A stretch of 20,039 nucleotides of DNA. Source: Betaproteobacteria bacterium (GTDB lineage: Bacteria > Pseudomonadota > Gammaproteobacteria > Burkholderiales > SG8-41). Made by a program: the position numbers and the translations under genes. The notes beneath the pieces were generated by a model. That model saw nothing but the letters and a program-made list of their open reading frames with translations, made no database searches and was not told the origin of the DNA. Within the stretch, counting starts at the first letter, position 1. Each line of letters begins with the position of its first letter. Location: contig JAHZNX010000007.1 in assembly GCA_020028375.1 (NCBI GenBank), positions 1 to 20,039 of the forward strand, given 5' to 3'. Positions 1 to 6,857 of the stretch are shown one piece after another.

Positions 1-387
1 TGGGGCGCGCTCGGCATGACGGTGTGCTACGACCTGCGCTTCCCGCACCTCTACCGCACGCTGGCGCAACACGGCGCGGTCATGCTGGCGGTGCCGTCCT
101 CGTTCCAGCGCGAGACCGGCGGAGCCCACTGGCACCCGCTGCTCAGAGCGCGGGCGATCGAGAACGCGTGCTTCGTGATCGCGCCGGCCATGTGCGGCGA
201 CCATCCCGGACGGCGTATGACCTACGGCCACACGCTGGTGGTGGATCCGTGGGGCGAGGTGATCGCCGAGGGCGGCGAAGCGCCCGCCGTGATCCGTGCC
301 GAGCTCGACTTGGCGCGGGTCGACGCGGTGCGCTCCCTGCTGCCGTCGCTCTCCCACGACCGGCCGTTCGCGCCGCCCCCCGCGTGA
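1..387 (+). CDS. Carbon-nitrogen hydrolase (nitrilase superfamily), C-terminal part
   Basis: The 5' end lies outside the window. The frame is open from base 1 and ends at TGA 385-387, leaving 128 residues of a protein that is usually about 260-280 long. The stretch MTVCYDLRFPHLYR contains the nucleophilic Cys (codon 25-27) of the Glu-Lys-Cys triad, followed by the family's typical block with an invariant-looking RARAIENACFVIAPAM. The Glu and Lys would be upstream of the window. Enzymes of this family hydrolyse amide or nitrile bonds; the closest match by eye is the omega-amidase/NIT-like branch, but the substrate cannot be read from this half. The next gene has its own promoter, so this is probably the last gene of an upstream unit. 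Confidence 0.88.
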   Translation, partial: WGALGMTVCYDLRFPHLYRTLAQHGAVMLAVPSSFQRETGGAHWHPLLRARAIENACFVIAPAMCGDHPGRRMTYGHTLVVDPWGEVIAEGGEAPAVIRAELDLARVDAVRSLLPSLSHDRPFAPPPA

Positions 388-393
388 TGCCGC

Positions 394-402
394 TGCTATA
401 AT
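394..402 (+). promoter_or_regulatory. Extended -10 promoter upstream of the cupin gene
   Basis: TGC followed by a perfect TATAAT (397-402) gives an extended -10 element. No convincing -35 hexamer lies 16-18 bp upstream, as is usual for extended -10 promoters. A start near 409-410 would give a leader of about 45 nt, with a strong AGGAGG ribosome-binding site at 441-446, 8 nt before the ATG at 455. Transcription of the cupin gene is therefore probably independent of the upstream hydrolase. Confidence 0.6.
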
Positions 403-454
403 CGTCACGGTCCTAGCCGTGGTTCCCTGCCATCGTTCGAAGGAGGAATTTTCG

Positions 455-1012
455 ATGAGCTACTCACTTCAGGATTTTGCCCGTGACACGCGCGAAATAT
501 TGAAGGCCGGCGCAAGCCGCGCCCAGGTCGAGAAGGTCAAGACGAAAATGGAGCAGCTGCTGGTCGACCCGGGCTTCGTGAAGCAGTACTTCGGAGAGGA
601 CCAGCCGCTGGGGCTGAAGCGGATCCATATCGACCCGACCGGGTTCGAAATCATGACTTACCGCTACAACGAGGCGCGCAAGTCCAATCCGCACGACCAC
701 GGCGACTCCTGGGCGATCTACGGGCAGGTCGCCGAGTACACCGAGATGACGCTGTGGGATCGCACGGACGACGACTCCGACCCCGATTTCGCCAAGCTCA
801 AGGCGGGCAAGCCTTATCGCCTCGTCCCGGGCAAGGCCGGCGTCTACTACGGGCGCGAGCTCCACTCCACTGCGACCCCGGTCAATACCCGCTACCTGCG
901 CATCACCGGTACCGACCTCGAGAACATCGAGCGGCTGCGGATCGACGCCGCCACCGGCAAGATCCAGCGCATCTACGGCCGCCAGACCGGGGCGCCTGCG
1001 GCCGTGCGCTAG
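455..1012 (+). CDS. Cysteine-dioxygenase-like cupin protein
   Basis: This is a 185-residue cytoplasmic protein. The start is fixed by AGGAGG at 441-446; the frame is open further upstream, but that part is antisense-like and overlaps the preceding gene. Residues 79-91 (PHDHGDSWAIYGQ) carry the HxH pair of a cupin metal site, and His137 in ELHST fits as the third ligand. This is the 3-His iron arrangement of cysteine/3-mercaptopropionate dioxygenases. No Cys is present in the protein, so the Cys-Tyr crosslink of animal cysteine dioxygenase cannot form; bacterial thiol dioxygenases often lack it. An oxygenase acting on a small thiol or acid is the likeliest role, but the substrate is unknown and a non-catalytic cupin is possible. 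A GC-rich hairpin separates it from the MCE operon. Confidence 0.7.
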   Translation: MSYSLQDFARDTREILKAGASRAQVEKVKTKMEQLLVDPGFVKQYFGEDQPLGLKRIHIDPTGFEIMTYRYNEARKSNPHDHGDSWAIYGQVAEYTEMTLWDRTDDDSDPDFAKLKAGKPYRLVPGKAGVYYGRELHSTATPVNTRYLRITGTDLENIERLRIDAATGKIQRIYGRQTGAPAAVR

Positions 1013-1027
1013 GGCGCGCTCCGGAAA

Positions 1028-1046
1028 GCGGCCTGCGGGAGGCCGC
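1028..1046 (+). terminator. GC-rich hairpin between cupin gene and MCE operon
   Basis: A perfect 7-bp stem (GCGGCCT 1028-1034 with AGGCCGC 1040-1046) closes a 5-nt loop 15 nt after the cupin stop codon. No T-run follows, so it is not a classical intrinsic terminator. It could attenuate or process the transcript between the cupin gene and the operon that starts at 1068. Confidence 0.3.
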
Positions 1047-1067
1047 GCGGGAGCATCAGGCGCGACC

Positions 1068-1628
1068 GTGCCGACACTCGTTCTGCGTAACGCGGAATCC
1101 GGTGCCTCGTGCGAAATCGAGCGCGGGTGCGGGCGGGTCTACGCCATTGAGGCGGCCACCGCCGGCGGCCTCGAGGCGCTGCTGGAGGAGCTCCTCGAAG
1201 CGCCCGGGACGCAGGTGGCGCACGGGGTCGGCGGCATGGTGAGCAACATCAACGTCCTGGAGAACATCGCGCTGCCGGCAGTCTATTTCGGGCGTGCGCG
1301 CGGCGAGGAGCTGGAGACGCGGGTCATCGCGATGTTCGGCGCCTGCGGGGTCGCCGGCGACCAGGCTGAAGCCTTGTGCAGGAAGCACCCGGGCGAGCTC
1401 GAGCCGTTCGAGAAGCGCCTGGCGGGCTTCGTGCGCTGCCTGTTCCTGGAGCCGGAACTCCTCGTCTATTACCGGTTTCTCGAAGGCCTTACCGGGACCG
1501 ATATGGAGCGCGCGATCGCCCTCGATGCGGCCTATCGCGCGCGCCAGCCGGCAGGCACGAGCGTCTACCTGATGCTGAGCGGGGTTCCCGCGCGGCAGGT
1601 GCAGTGTTACCGGCAGTACATCATGTGA
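1068..1628 (+). CDS. ATPase-like subunit of an MCE transporter, lacking catalytic motifs
   Basis: This intact 186-residue frame has a GTG start; no better start lies upstream. It aligns by eye to the MlaF-type ABC ATPase. Residues 54-70 (GGMVSNINVLENIALP) correspond to the segment after the Q-loop, and 110-132 (ELEPFEKRLAGFVRCLFLEPELL) to the signature helix. Residues 133-145 correspond to Walker B and D-loop, and 164-174 to the strand leading to the H-loop. The catalytic residues are gone. No GxxGxGKST is present in the shortened N-terminus, LSGG is replaced by LEPF, the DE of Walker B by YR, and the switch His by Gly (Ser171-Gly172). The rest is well conserved and there is no frameshift or internal stop, so this is a degenerate but maintained protein rather than a pseudogene. 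It is the first gene of the MCE operon, 10 nt before the MCE gene. It probably has a structural role or pairs with a real ATPase. Confidence 0.65.
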   Translation: MPTLVLRNAESGASCEIERGCGRVYAIEAATAGGLEALLEELLEAPGTQVAHGVGGMVSNINVLENIALPAVYFGRARGEELETRVIAMFGACGVAGDQAEALCRKHPGELEPFEKRLAGFVRCLFLEPELLVYYRFLEGLTGTDMERAIALDAAYRARQPAGTSVYLMLSGVPARQVQCYRQYIM

Positions 1629-1638
1629 GGGGCCTTTC

Positions 1639-2646
1639 ATGAAGCTCGCTACCGAGATGAGACAAGGCGTGCGTGACATCACGCTGGCGTCGCGGATCTT
1701 TCTGGGACTGGGGGTCGTGTCGCTGGTGGCGGCAGTCCTGCTGCTCGCCTACAACCAGGGAGCCTTCACCAATTACATGCAGGTCTTTTTCACCGCGGGA
1801 TCGGCCGAGGGCCTGAACAAGGGCATGGCGGTCAAGCTCGTCGGCTTCAAGGTGGGATCGGTCGAGAGCATCACGATCGACAACGAACTGCGCGTAACGG
1901 TGGAGCTCAAGGTCGACGCCAATTACGGGCCGATGATAGACGCCGACGCGACCATCCGCCTCGCCCGCGAAGCGATCATCGGCGGCAACGTGCTTGAGAT
2001 CAACCGCGGTTCGGGCACCTGGGGCCCGGTCCTGGACAAGGCGTTCCTGCGCTACGAACGCGAGGCCTCGGTCGAGAGCTCGGTGATGACGCTGCTCGAC
2101 CAGATGGCGCCGATCGTGGGCGATATCCGGCAGATCACGGCCTATCTCAACGCTCCCGACAGCGACCTGCGCCAGGCGATCCGGAGCGTGAACAAGACCG
2201 CGGGCTCGCTCGCCGATGCAAGCATCGAACTGAAAAAATTGATCGAGACGACCACCCAGCGGGTCGAGCAGGGCGAGACGCTCGTGAGCGGCGTTTTCGG
2301 CACCGCCGACAAGCTGCTGCGCGACGCCGGAACGAGCCTGGCGCTTCTCGACAGCTCGCTCAAGAAAGTGGACGCGGCGGTTCCCGGCATCACCACCAAG
2401 TTGGAGCAGACCCTGGAAAATGTCCGTGCGACGAGCGAGGCGGCGCGCGCGATGATGGCCGGCGAGCTGTCCGGCGTGGTTGCCGAGGCGGGCGCGCTGG
2501 TCTCCGACACCAACGAGATGGTTCGCGGCGCAAGGCGCTCGTGGCCGATGAGCAACTTCGTGCAGCCGCCGCGGGAGTCGCTGTTGCGGCTTGACGGAGC
2601 GGGCGGTGTAACGGCGGTTCCGGCCGACAGCGGGCGCGACCGTTAG
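1639..2646 (+). CDS. MlaD-like MCE family protein
   Basis: A 335-residue protein with GAGGGG at 1627-1632 upstream of the ATG. A cytoplasmic N-terminus is followed by one membrane helix (about 20-40). Next comes a single MCE domain (about 45-126) with the pattern GLNKGMAVKLVGFKVGSVESI and a later IIGGNVLEINRG strand. A long helical, coiled-coil-like tail (about 140-295) is rich in A/S/T/L and ends in a disordered C-terminus. MCE proteins form hexameric rings or tubes in the periplasm that pass phospholipids or other lipids between inner and outer membranes. Here the protein should be anchored to the permease encoded two genes downstream. The long tail is more like PqiB/LetB or mycobacterial Mce proteins than the short E. 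coli MlaD. The cargo is unknown. Confidence 0.88.
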   Translation: MKLATEMRQGVRDITLASRIFLGLGVVSLVAAVLLLAYNQGAFTNYMQVFFTAGSAEGLNKGMAVKLVGFKVGSVESITIDNELRVTVELKVDANYGPMIDADATIRLAREAIIGGNVLEINRGSGTWGPVLDKAFLRYEREASVESSVMTLLDQMAPIVGDIRQITAYLNAPDSDLRQAIRSVNKTAGSLADASIELKKLIETTTQRVEQGETLVSGVFGTADKLLRDAGTSLALLDSSLKKVDAAVPGITTKLEQTLENVRATSEAARAMMAGELSGVVAEAGALVSDTNEMVRGARRSWPMSNFVQPPRESLLRLDGAGGVTAVPADSGRDR

Positions 2647-2647
2647 C

Positions 2648-3502
2648 ATGCGCGCGGCGTGTGTCGCATTGCTGCTGTGCCTCGCGCACGGGCTTGTTGG
2701 GTGCGGCGCGGCGCCGCCCGCGCCGAGCGACGTCGAATTGCGGCGCGAGCGGCTGCTGGATCTGAATGATCGCGCGCAGCGCGCGGTCGCCCGGGGCGAC
2801 TTGAGGCGCGCCGAGGCGCTCTATCGTGAAGCGCTTCGCATCGCCGAATCGTTCGAGGACTTTCATTCCATCGGGATCAATGCGCTGAACCTCGCGGCGG
2901 TCCACCAGGCGCTGGGCGAGACCGATGGGGCGCAGCGCGTGCTCGAACGGGTGCTCGCTGCGCCCGACCGCTTCGCGAGGCCTCTAGTTGCCCAGGCGGC
3001 AGGGCTCAGAGCCGCGCTGGCCCTGCAGACGGGCGATCTGAATGCCGCCGCAAACTGGCTGAATCGCGCGGAAGAAGAGTGCAAGCCGCCGGCGTGCCGG
3101 ATCCAGTCGGCGCTCCTTGTGCTGCGCGCCCAGTTGGCGCTCGAACGCGGGGCAGCGGGGGAGTCGCGCGAGCTGGCGGCCCGGGCGCTGGCCGCGAGCC
3201 GGGCCGAGAGCAGCCGGGAGGAGGAAGCAAACGCGCTGCGCGTTGGCGGTCGCGCCGCCGCAGCACAGGGGGGTCACGTAGAGGCCATCGCACAGCTCGA
3301 CCAGGCGCTCGCCATCGACAAGCAACTTGCATTGCCCTACAAAATCGGGCTCGACCTGATTGCGCTTGCCGAAACGGAGTTGATGCGGGGTGAGCGCCAG
3401 GCGGCCCGCGGCTACGCACAGCGGGCGCTCGACGTTAGCCGCGCCGCCGGCAACCGGCGGCAGCAGGCGGTGGCCGCCCGCATCCTGGAGCGTGTCCAAT
3501 GA
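2648..3502 (+). CDS. TPR-repeat lipoprotein of the MCE operon
   Basis: A 284-residue protein starting 1 nt after the MCE gene's stop codon. A short signal peptide ends in the lipobox LVGC, with Cys19 as the predicted lipidated residue; the following GAAPPAP gives no clear inner-membrane retention signal (no Asp at +2). The remainder is almost wholly helical, with degenerate tetratricopeptide repeats (for example about 35-68, 78-110, 200-235 and 245-280, such as GDLRRAEALYREALRIAE and GHVEAIAQLDQALAID). MCE operons more often carry a DUF330/PqiC-type auxiliary lipoprotein, so a TPR lipoprotein at this position is unusual. It may act as an outer-membrane docking partner for the MCE tube. That role is inferred from position only. 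Confidence 0.8.
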   Translation: MRAACVALLLCLAHGLVGCGAAPPAPSDVELRRERLLDLNDRAQRAVARGDLRRAEALYREALRIAESFEDFHSIGINALNLAAVHQALGETDGAQRVLERVLAAPDRFARPLVAQAAGLRAALALQTGDLNAAANWLNRAEEECKPPACRIQSALLVLRAQLALERGAAGESRELAARALAASRAESSREEEANALRVGGRAAAAQGGHVEAIAQLDQALAIDKQLALPYKIGLDLIALAETELMRGERQAARGYAQRALDVSRAAGNRRQQAVAARILERVQ

Positions 3503-4323
3503 TCGCGCCGACGGAATCGTCGGCGGCAAACGGCATCGAGGAGCACTCGGCGGGGAAAGCCTCGACACCGGGGGTCACGCATACGCGTTTCACGGGCTGG
3601 GCAATCCCGGGGGGTCACCTGCTTTTGCTGTGGCACTGCCTGTCACGGATCGCCCTGCTGCGCAATCCCATGGTGCGGCTGGTGTTCCTGCGCCAGGTCT
3701 ATTTCGTGGGGGTGCAGGGCTCGCGGGCGATCGTCCTGCTCGCCATCGCGGTGGGCGGGCTGGCGGTTCCCGGGGCAACGGTTCTGCTCGGCGCCAACAA
3801 CAGCCTTCTGTACAACATACTGGGATGGGCGCTGGTGACGGAAGCGGCGCCGCTGCTCGTGGCGCTGGTCGTGATCGGCCGCAGCGCGAGCGTGATCTCC
3901 ACCGAACTCGCCCTGATGAAGGTGCGCGGGGAACTGCGCCATCTCGAGCAAATGCGGATTGATCCGCGCGATTACCTCGCCCTGCCCAGGATCGCGGCCC
4001 TCACGGTCTCGTTGCTGGTAGCCACGTTCTATTACCAGGTCATCTCGGTCTCGGGCGGCTTTGCCGCGAGCGCCTTGCTGCTCAACGTCTCGTTCGCCGA
4101 GCAGATGCAGCTGATGCTGGAGGCGTTGTCGCCGTCGGGCATCGTGCTTGCGGGAGTGAAGGCCTTGATCTTCGGACTCGTCATCGGCACCATCGCATGC
4201 TTCGCCGGCCTCTATGCGGGCGCGACCGTGAACGACGTCCCCCGGGCGCAAATCGTGGGCTACATGCGCTCCCTCACCTGGCTCGTCCTCATCGACGTGG
4301 TATTCGCGATCGCCGCGTTCTGA
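3499..4323 (+). CDS. MlaE-like ABC permease of the MCE operon
   Basis: A 274-residue inner-membrane protein whose ATG overlaps the stop of the lipoprotein gene (ATGA), with GGAG at 3487-3490. It belongs to the MlaE/DUF140 family. It has hydrophobic spans at about 72-95, 108-128, 165-190, 215-245 and 255-274, and the conserved cytoplasmic loop at 136-156 (ELALMKVRGELRHLEQMRIDP). That loop corresponds to ELxxMKVxEQIDALxxMGxDP in MlaE, the coupling region contacted by the ATPase. The first 50 or so residues are a non-conserved extension. Because the contact loop is kept, an ATPase-type partner is expected. The only candidate in the operon is the motif-less protein at 1068. Confidence 0.87.
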   Translation: MIAPTESSAANGIEEHSAGKASTPGVTHTRFTGWAIPGGHLLLLWHCLSRIALLRNPMVRLVFLRQVYFVGVQGSRAIVLLAIAVGGLAVPGATVLLGANNSLLYNILGWALVTEAAPLLVALVVIGRSASVISTELALMKVRGELRHLEQMRIDPRDYLALPRIAALTVSLLVATFYYQVISVSGGFAASALLLNVSFAEQMQLMLEALSPSGIVLAGVKALIFGLVIGTIACFAGLYAGATVNDVPRAQIVGYMRSLTWLVLIDVVFAIAAF

Positions 4324-4348
4324 GCGGGACGCGGCGGCGCGCGGCGCG

Positions 4349-4357
4349 TGCTACAAT
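4349..4357 (+). promoter_or_regulatory. Extended -10 promoter immediately upstream of surE
   Basis: TGC followed by TACAAT (4352-4357) forms an extended -10 element. Transcription would begin near 4364, only about 6 nt before the surE ATG at 4370. No Shine-Dalgarno sequence is visible in between, so the transcript would be nearly leaderless. Confidence 0.5.
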
Positions 4358-4369
4358 TTTTGCGCCGCG

Positions 4370-5116
4370 ATGCGCATTCTCCTCAGCAATGACGACGGTT
4401 ACTTCGCGCCGGGCATCACCCTGCTCGCGGAGGTGCTGTCCCCGCTTGCGGAGGTCACGGTGGTCGCGCCGGAGCGCGACCGCAGCGGCGCCAGCAACTC
4501 GCTTACCCTCGACCGGCCCCTGACGGTGCGCCGGTCACAGGGCCGGGTTCACTACGTCAATGGCACGCCCACCGACTGCGTGCATCTGGCGGTGACCGGA
4601 CTGCTGAAGCAGCTTCCGGACATCGTGATTTCCGGCATCAATCACGGCGCGAACATGGGGGACGACACGATCTACTCCGGCACCGTCGCAGCCGCGACCG
4701 AGGGCTTCCTGCTGGGCATCCCGTCGATGGCGATCTCGCTGGTGACCGAGAGCGCGGGGCAATTCCGGACCGCCGGGCGCGTCGCGGTCGAGCTCGTCAC
4801 CCGCTTCCAGCGGCGGTCGCCCGGCGAGCCGTTCCTGCTCAACGTCAACGTTCCCGATGTCGATTACGCGGCGCTGCGCGGCTTCCAGGTGACCCGCCTC
4901 GGCAAGCGGCACAAGGCGGAGCCCGTGGTGAAGACCACCACGCCACGCGGGGAGAAGGTCTACTGGATCGGCGCGGCCGGCGGCGCGCAGGACGCGGGGA
5001 CGGGAACCGATTTTCACGCGATTGCCAACCAGCGCGTCTCGATCACTCCGCTGCAGATGGACCTCACCCGCTATTCCCAGCTCGAGGCGCTCAGCGTGTG
5101 GCTCGCGGGCGAGTGA
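4370..5116 (+). CDS. surE: 5'/3'-nucleotidase SurE
   Basis: A 248-residue cytoplasmic nucleotidase that dephosphorylates nucleoside monophosphates and short polyphosphates. MRILLSNDDGYFAPGI carries the metal-binding Asp8-Asp9 pair. Ser39 in ERDRSGASNS and the block SGINHGANMGDDTIYSGTVAAATEG (88-112) complete the divalent-metal active site. The length matches the family. It is first in the conserved order surE-pcm-nlpD. The ATG is preceded by an extended -10 motif and no ribosome-binding site. It ends 86 nt before the pcm start, in a gap filled by short tandem repeats. Confidence 0.96.
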   Translation: MRILLSNDDGYFAPGITLLAEVLSPLAEVTVVAPERDRSGASNSLTLDRPLTVRRSQGRVHYVNGTPTDCVHLAVTGLLKQLPDIVISGINHGANMGDDTIYSGTVAAATEGFLLGIPSMAISLVTESAGQFRTAGRVAVELVTRFQRRSPGEPFLLNVNVPDVDYAALRGFQVTRLGKRHKAEPVVKTTTPRGEKVYWIGAAGGAQDAGTGTDFHAIANQRVSITPLQMDLTRYSQLEALSVWLAGE

Positions 5117-5124
5117 GCGATATC

Positions 5125-5193
5125 CCTTCGACCCTTCGACCCTTCGACGTGCTCAGGGCAGGCTTGCTGAGGACGGGCGCGCTCAGGACAGGC
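5125..5193. repeat. Tandem 8-bp and 15-bp repeats between surE and pcm
   Basis: Three exact copies of CCTTCGAC (5125-5148) run directly into three copies of a 15-bp unit: 5149-5163, 5164-5178 and 5179-5193. The 15-bp consensus is about NTGCTCAGGRCAGGC; units 1 and 3 agree at 13 of 15 positions, units 1 and 2 at 11 of 15. The combination TTCGAC..GCTCAGGRCAGGC resembles a dispersed intergenic repeat seen in many betaproteobacterial and other GC-rich proteobacterial genomes. It fills nearly all of the gap and ends 9 nt before the pcm start codon, so pcm has little room for its own promoter or ribosome-binding site. Confidence 0.75.
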
Positions 5194-5202
5194 GGGTGAG
5201 CC

Positions 5203-5859
5203 GTGGCGAGGGCCCCAGGCATCGGGATGACCTCGGCGCGCACGCGGATGCGCATGGTCGAACGGCTGCGGGCGCAGGGCATCCGGGACGAAAAAGTGCT
5301 GGCGGTCATGGCGGAGATGCCGCGCCACATATTCGTGGACGAAGCGCTGGCGAGCCGCGCCTACGAGGACATCGCGTTGCCGCTCGGCTTCGGGCAGACG
5401 ATCTCGAGCCCCCACACCGTGGCGCGCATGACGGAGCTGGCGCGCAACGGCCGGCCGCTCGGCAAGGTGCTGGAAATCGGCACCGGCTGCGGCTACCAGA
5501 CTGCCGTCCTCAGCCGGATCGCGCGGCAGGTCTACTCCATGGAGCGGCTCGCCGCCCTCATCAGGAAAGCCCGCAGGAACCTGCGCGAGGCCGGCGTGAC
5601 CAACGTCCACCTCCGCCACGGTGACGGCCACGCCGGCATGCCCGAGGTTGCGCCATTCGACGCCGTGATCCTGACCGCGGCCGCACCGCGCGCCCCGGAA
5701 GCCCTGCTCGAGCAGCTCGATGTCGGTGGTAGAATGGTTCTGCCCATCGCGCGCAACGGCGCGCAGCATCTGTTTCTCGTCGAACGCACGGCCGGGGGCG
5801 TGGTCGAACGGCGCATGGATCCCGTCGTGTTCGTGCCCCTGCTGCCGGGAGTGGGCTGA
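5203..5859 (+). CDS. pcm: Protein-L-isoaspartate O-methyltransferase
   Basis: A 218-residue cytoplasmic repair enzyme that methylates L-isoaspartyl residues in aged proteins using S-adenosylmethionine. Seen in the sequence are FGQTISSPHTVARM (63-76), typical of PIMT, and SAM motif I VLEIGTGCGYQTAVL (89-103). A motif II-like FDAVILTAAAPRAPEALLEQL and the closing GGRMVLPI are also present. The start is uncertain: the GTG at 5203 gives the longest form, but no good Shine-Dalgarno precedes it. The ATGs at 5227 (codon 9) or 5251 (codon 17) would also give a complete enzyme. It lies between surE and nlpD, its usual neighbours. Confidence 0.94.
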   Translation: MARAPGIGMTSARTRMRMVERLRAQGIRDEKVLAVMAEMPRHIFVDEALASRAYEDIALPLGFGQTISSPHTVARMTELARNGRPLGKVLEIGTGCGYQTAVLSRIARQVYSMERLAALIRKARRNLREAGVTNVHLRHGDGHAGMPEVAPFDAVILTAAAPRAPEALLEQLDVGGRMVLPIARNGAQHLFLVERTAGGVVERRMDPVVFVPLLPGVG

Positions 5860-5864
5860 GGAAC

Positions 5865-6779
5865 GTGACTCTCCGCATTTCGAAATACGCCCTGTTCTCC
5901 GCGATCGCCGCCGCGATCGTCGCGGGCTGTTCCGTGAAGACCGGTGCCCCGGTCGTCGACCGCGCGCCGGAAGCCAGGGCCGCCGGGGCGAAGCCCGTGG
6001 CGGCGGCGAAGCCCACGCCGCGGTCGACCGATGAACGGCCCCCATTCCATATCGTCCGGAAAGGCGACACGCTCTACAGCATCGCTCTCGACTACGGGCT
6101 CGATTACCGCGAGCTCGCGCAGTGGAACGACGTTTCGGCGGCGAGTGTCATCAGTATCGGCCAGCAGTTGCGATTGAGCCCGCCGGCAGCCGCAGCGCCC
6201 ACGGCCGTGCCCCTCAAATCCGCTCCCATCGTGCAGGAACGGCCGCTCGAGGGATCCCCCGTTGCCGGGGGTGACGGCAACGTCAAGTCCCAGCCGCTAG
6301 CGGTGCGGGCGCCGTATTCCGACCAGACTTACGCCCAGATGGCGAATCTCAAGCCCGAGGTGTCACCGAGGGTCGAACCGCAGGCGCCGTCCGGACCGGG
6401 CGGGGAGGAAAACGTCGCCTGGGGCTGGCCGGCGAGCGGGAAGGTGGTCGGCACCTTCAGCGACAGCGCCAATCAGAGGGGCATCCGCATCGCGGGCAAG
6501 CTGGGACAGCCGGTGCACGCCAGCGCTGCCGGCAGGGTGATCTTCAGCGGCACCGGCATCCGCGGTTTTGGCAAGCTCATCGTGATCAAGCACAACAACA
6601 CGTTCCTCAGCGTGTACGCGCACAACAGCGAATTGCTGGTGAAGGAAGGACAGAATGTCGCGAAGGGCCAGAAGATCGCGGAGATGGGCTCTACCGACAC
6701 CGACGCGGTGCGCCTGCACTTCGAGATCCGCCGTCTCGGAAAGCCGGTGGACCCGATGAAGCTCCTGCCGCCGGCGTAA
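5865..6779 (+). CDS. nlpD: NlpD-like lipoprotein, LysM and degenerate LytM domains
   Basis: A 304-residue lipoprotein with a GTG start 5 nt after the pcm stop. The lipobox is IVAGC, with Cys22 lipidated, then a Pro/Ala-rich linker. The LysM peptidoglycan-binding domain spans about 61-105 (FHIVRKGDTLYSIALDYGLD). The M23/LytM domain spans about 188-300. Of the LytM zinc-site residues the first motif HxxxD is missing (NQRGIRIAG), while His253 (YAHN) and His285 (RLHFEIR) remain. This is the pattern of E. coli NlpD, a non-catalytic activator of the amidase AmiC in septal peptidoglycan splitting. The gene order supports the name. rpoS, usual next neighbour, is not there; a convergent gene follows. 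Confidence 0.93.
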   Translation: MTLRISKYALFSAIAAAIVAGCSVKTGAPVVDRAPEARAAGAKPVAAAKPTPRSTDERPPFHIVRKGDTLYSIALDYGLDYRELAQWNDVSAASVISIGQQLRLSPPAAAAPTAVPLKSAPIVQERPLEGSPVAGGDGNVKSQPLAVRAPYSDQTYAQMANLKPEVSPRVEPQAPSGPGGEENVAWGWPASGKVVGTFSDSANQRGIRIAGKLGQPVHASAAGRVIFSGTGIRGFGKLIVIKHNNTFLSVYAHNSELLVKEGQNVAKGQKIAEMGSTDTDAVRLHFEIRRLGKPVDPMKLLPPA

Positions 6780-6785
6780 GCCGGC

Positions 6786-6857
6786 GGGGAGAAGGGAGAA
6801 GGGGTGGCACTACCCTAACGTTTTTTTGCTTCAGACTTCCCCTTCCCCCTTCCCCCT
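6786..6857. repeat. Heptamer-based purine/pyrimidine inverted repeat
   Basis: The gap between convergent nlpD and tgpA holds two GGGAGAA heptamers followed by GGGG (6787-6804). Pyrimidine heptamers of the type TTCCCCC follow (6837-6861). The two tracts can pair as 6786-6804 with 6839-6857: 16 Watson-Crick pairs, one G-U and two A-C mismatches, with a 34-nt loop. It can fold on either transcript and may terminate or separate the converging transcripts. Confidence 0.65.
6801..6827 (+). terminator. Weak intrinsic-terminator-like site after nlpD
   Basis: GGGTG (6802-6806) can pair with TACCC (6811-6815) around a 4-nt loop, and seven T residues follow at 6821-6827. The stem is short and lies 5 nt from the T-run, so the terminator is weak. 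It is embedded in the larger purine/pyrimidine inverted repeat and could act with it. Confidence 0.3.

Noticed and set aside
5727..5735. Extended -10-like TGGTAGAAT inside pcm, possible nlpD promoter
   Set aside because: The bases encode the conserved GGRMVLP of Pcm, and no -35 hexamer fits; coincidence with coding sequence is likelier.
6805..6835. TGGCAC as a sigma-54 -24 element
   Set aside because: No TTGC-type -12 element follows at the required spacing, and no plus-strand gene lies downstream.
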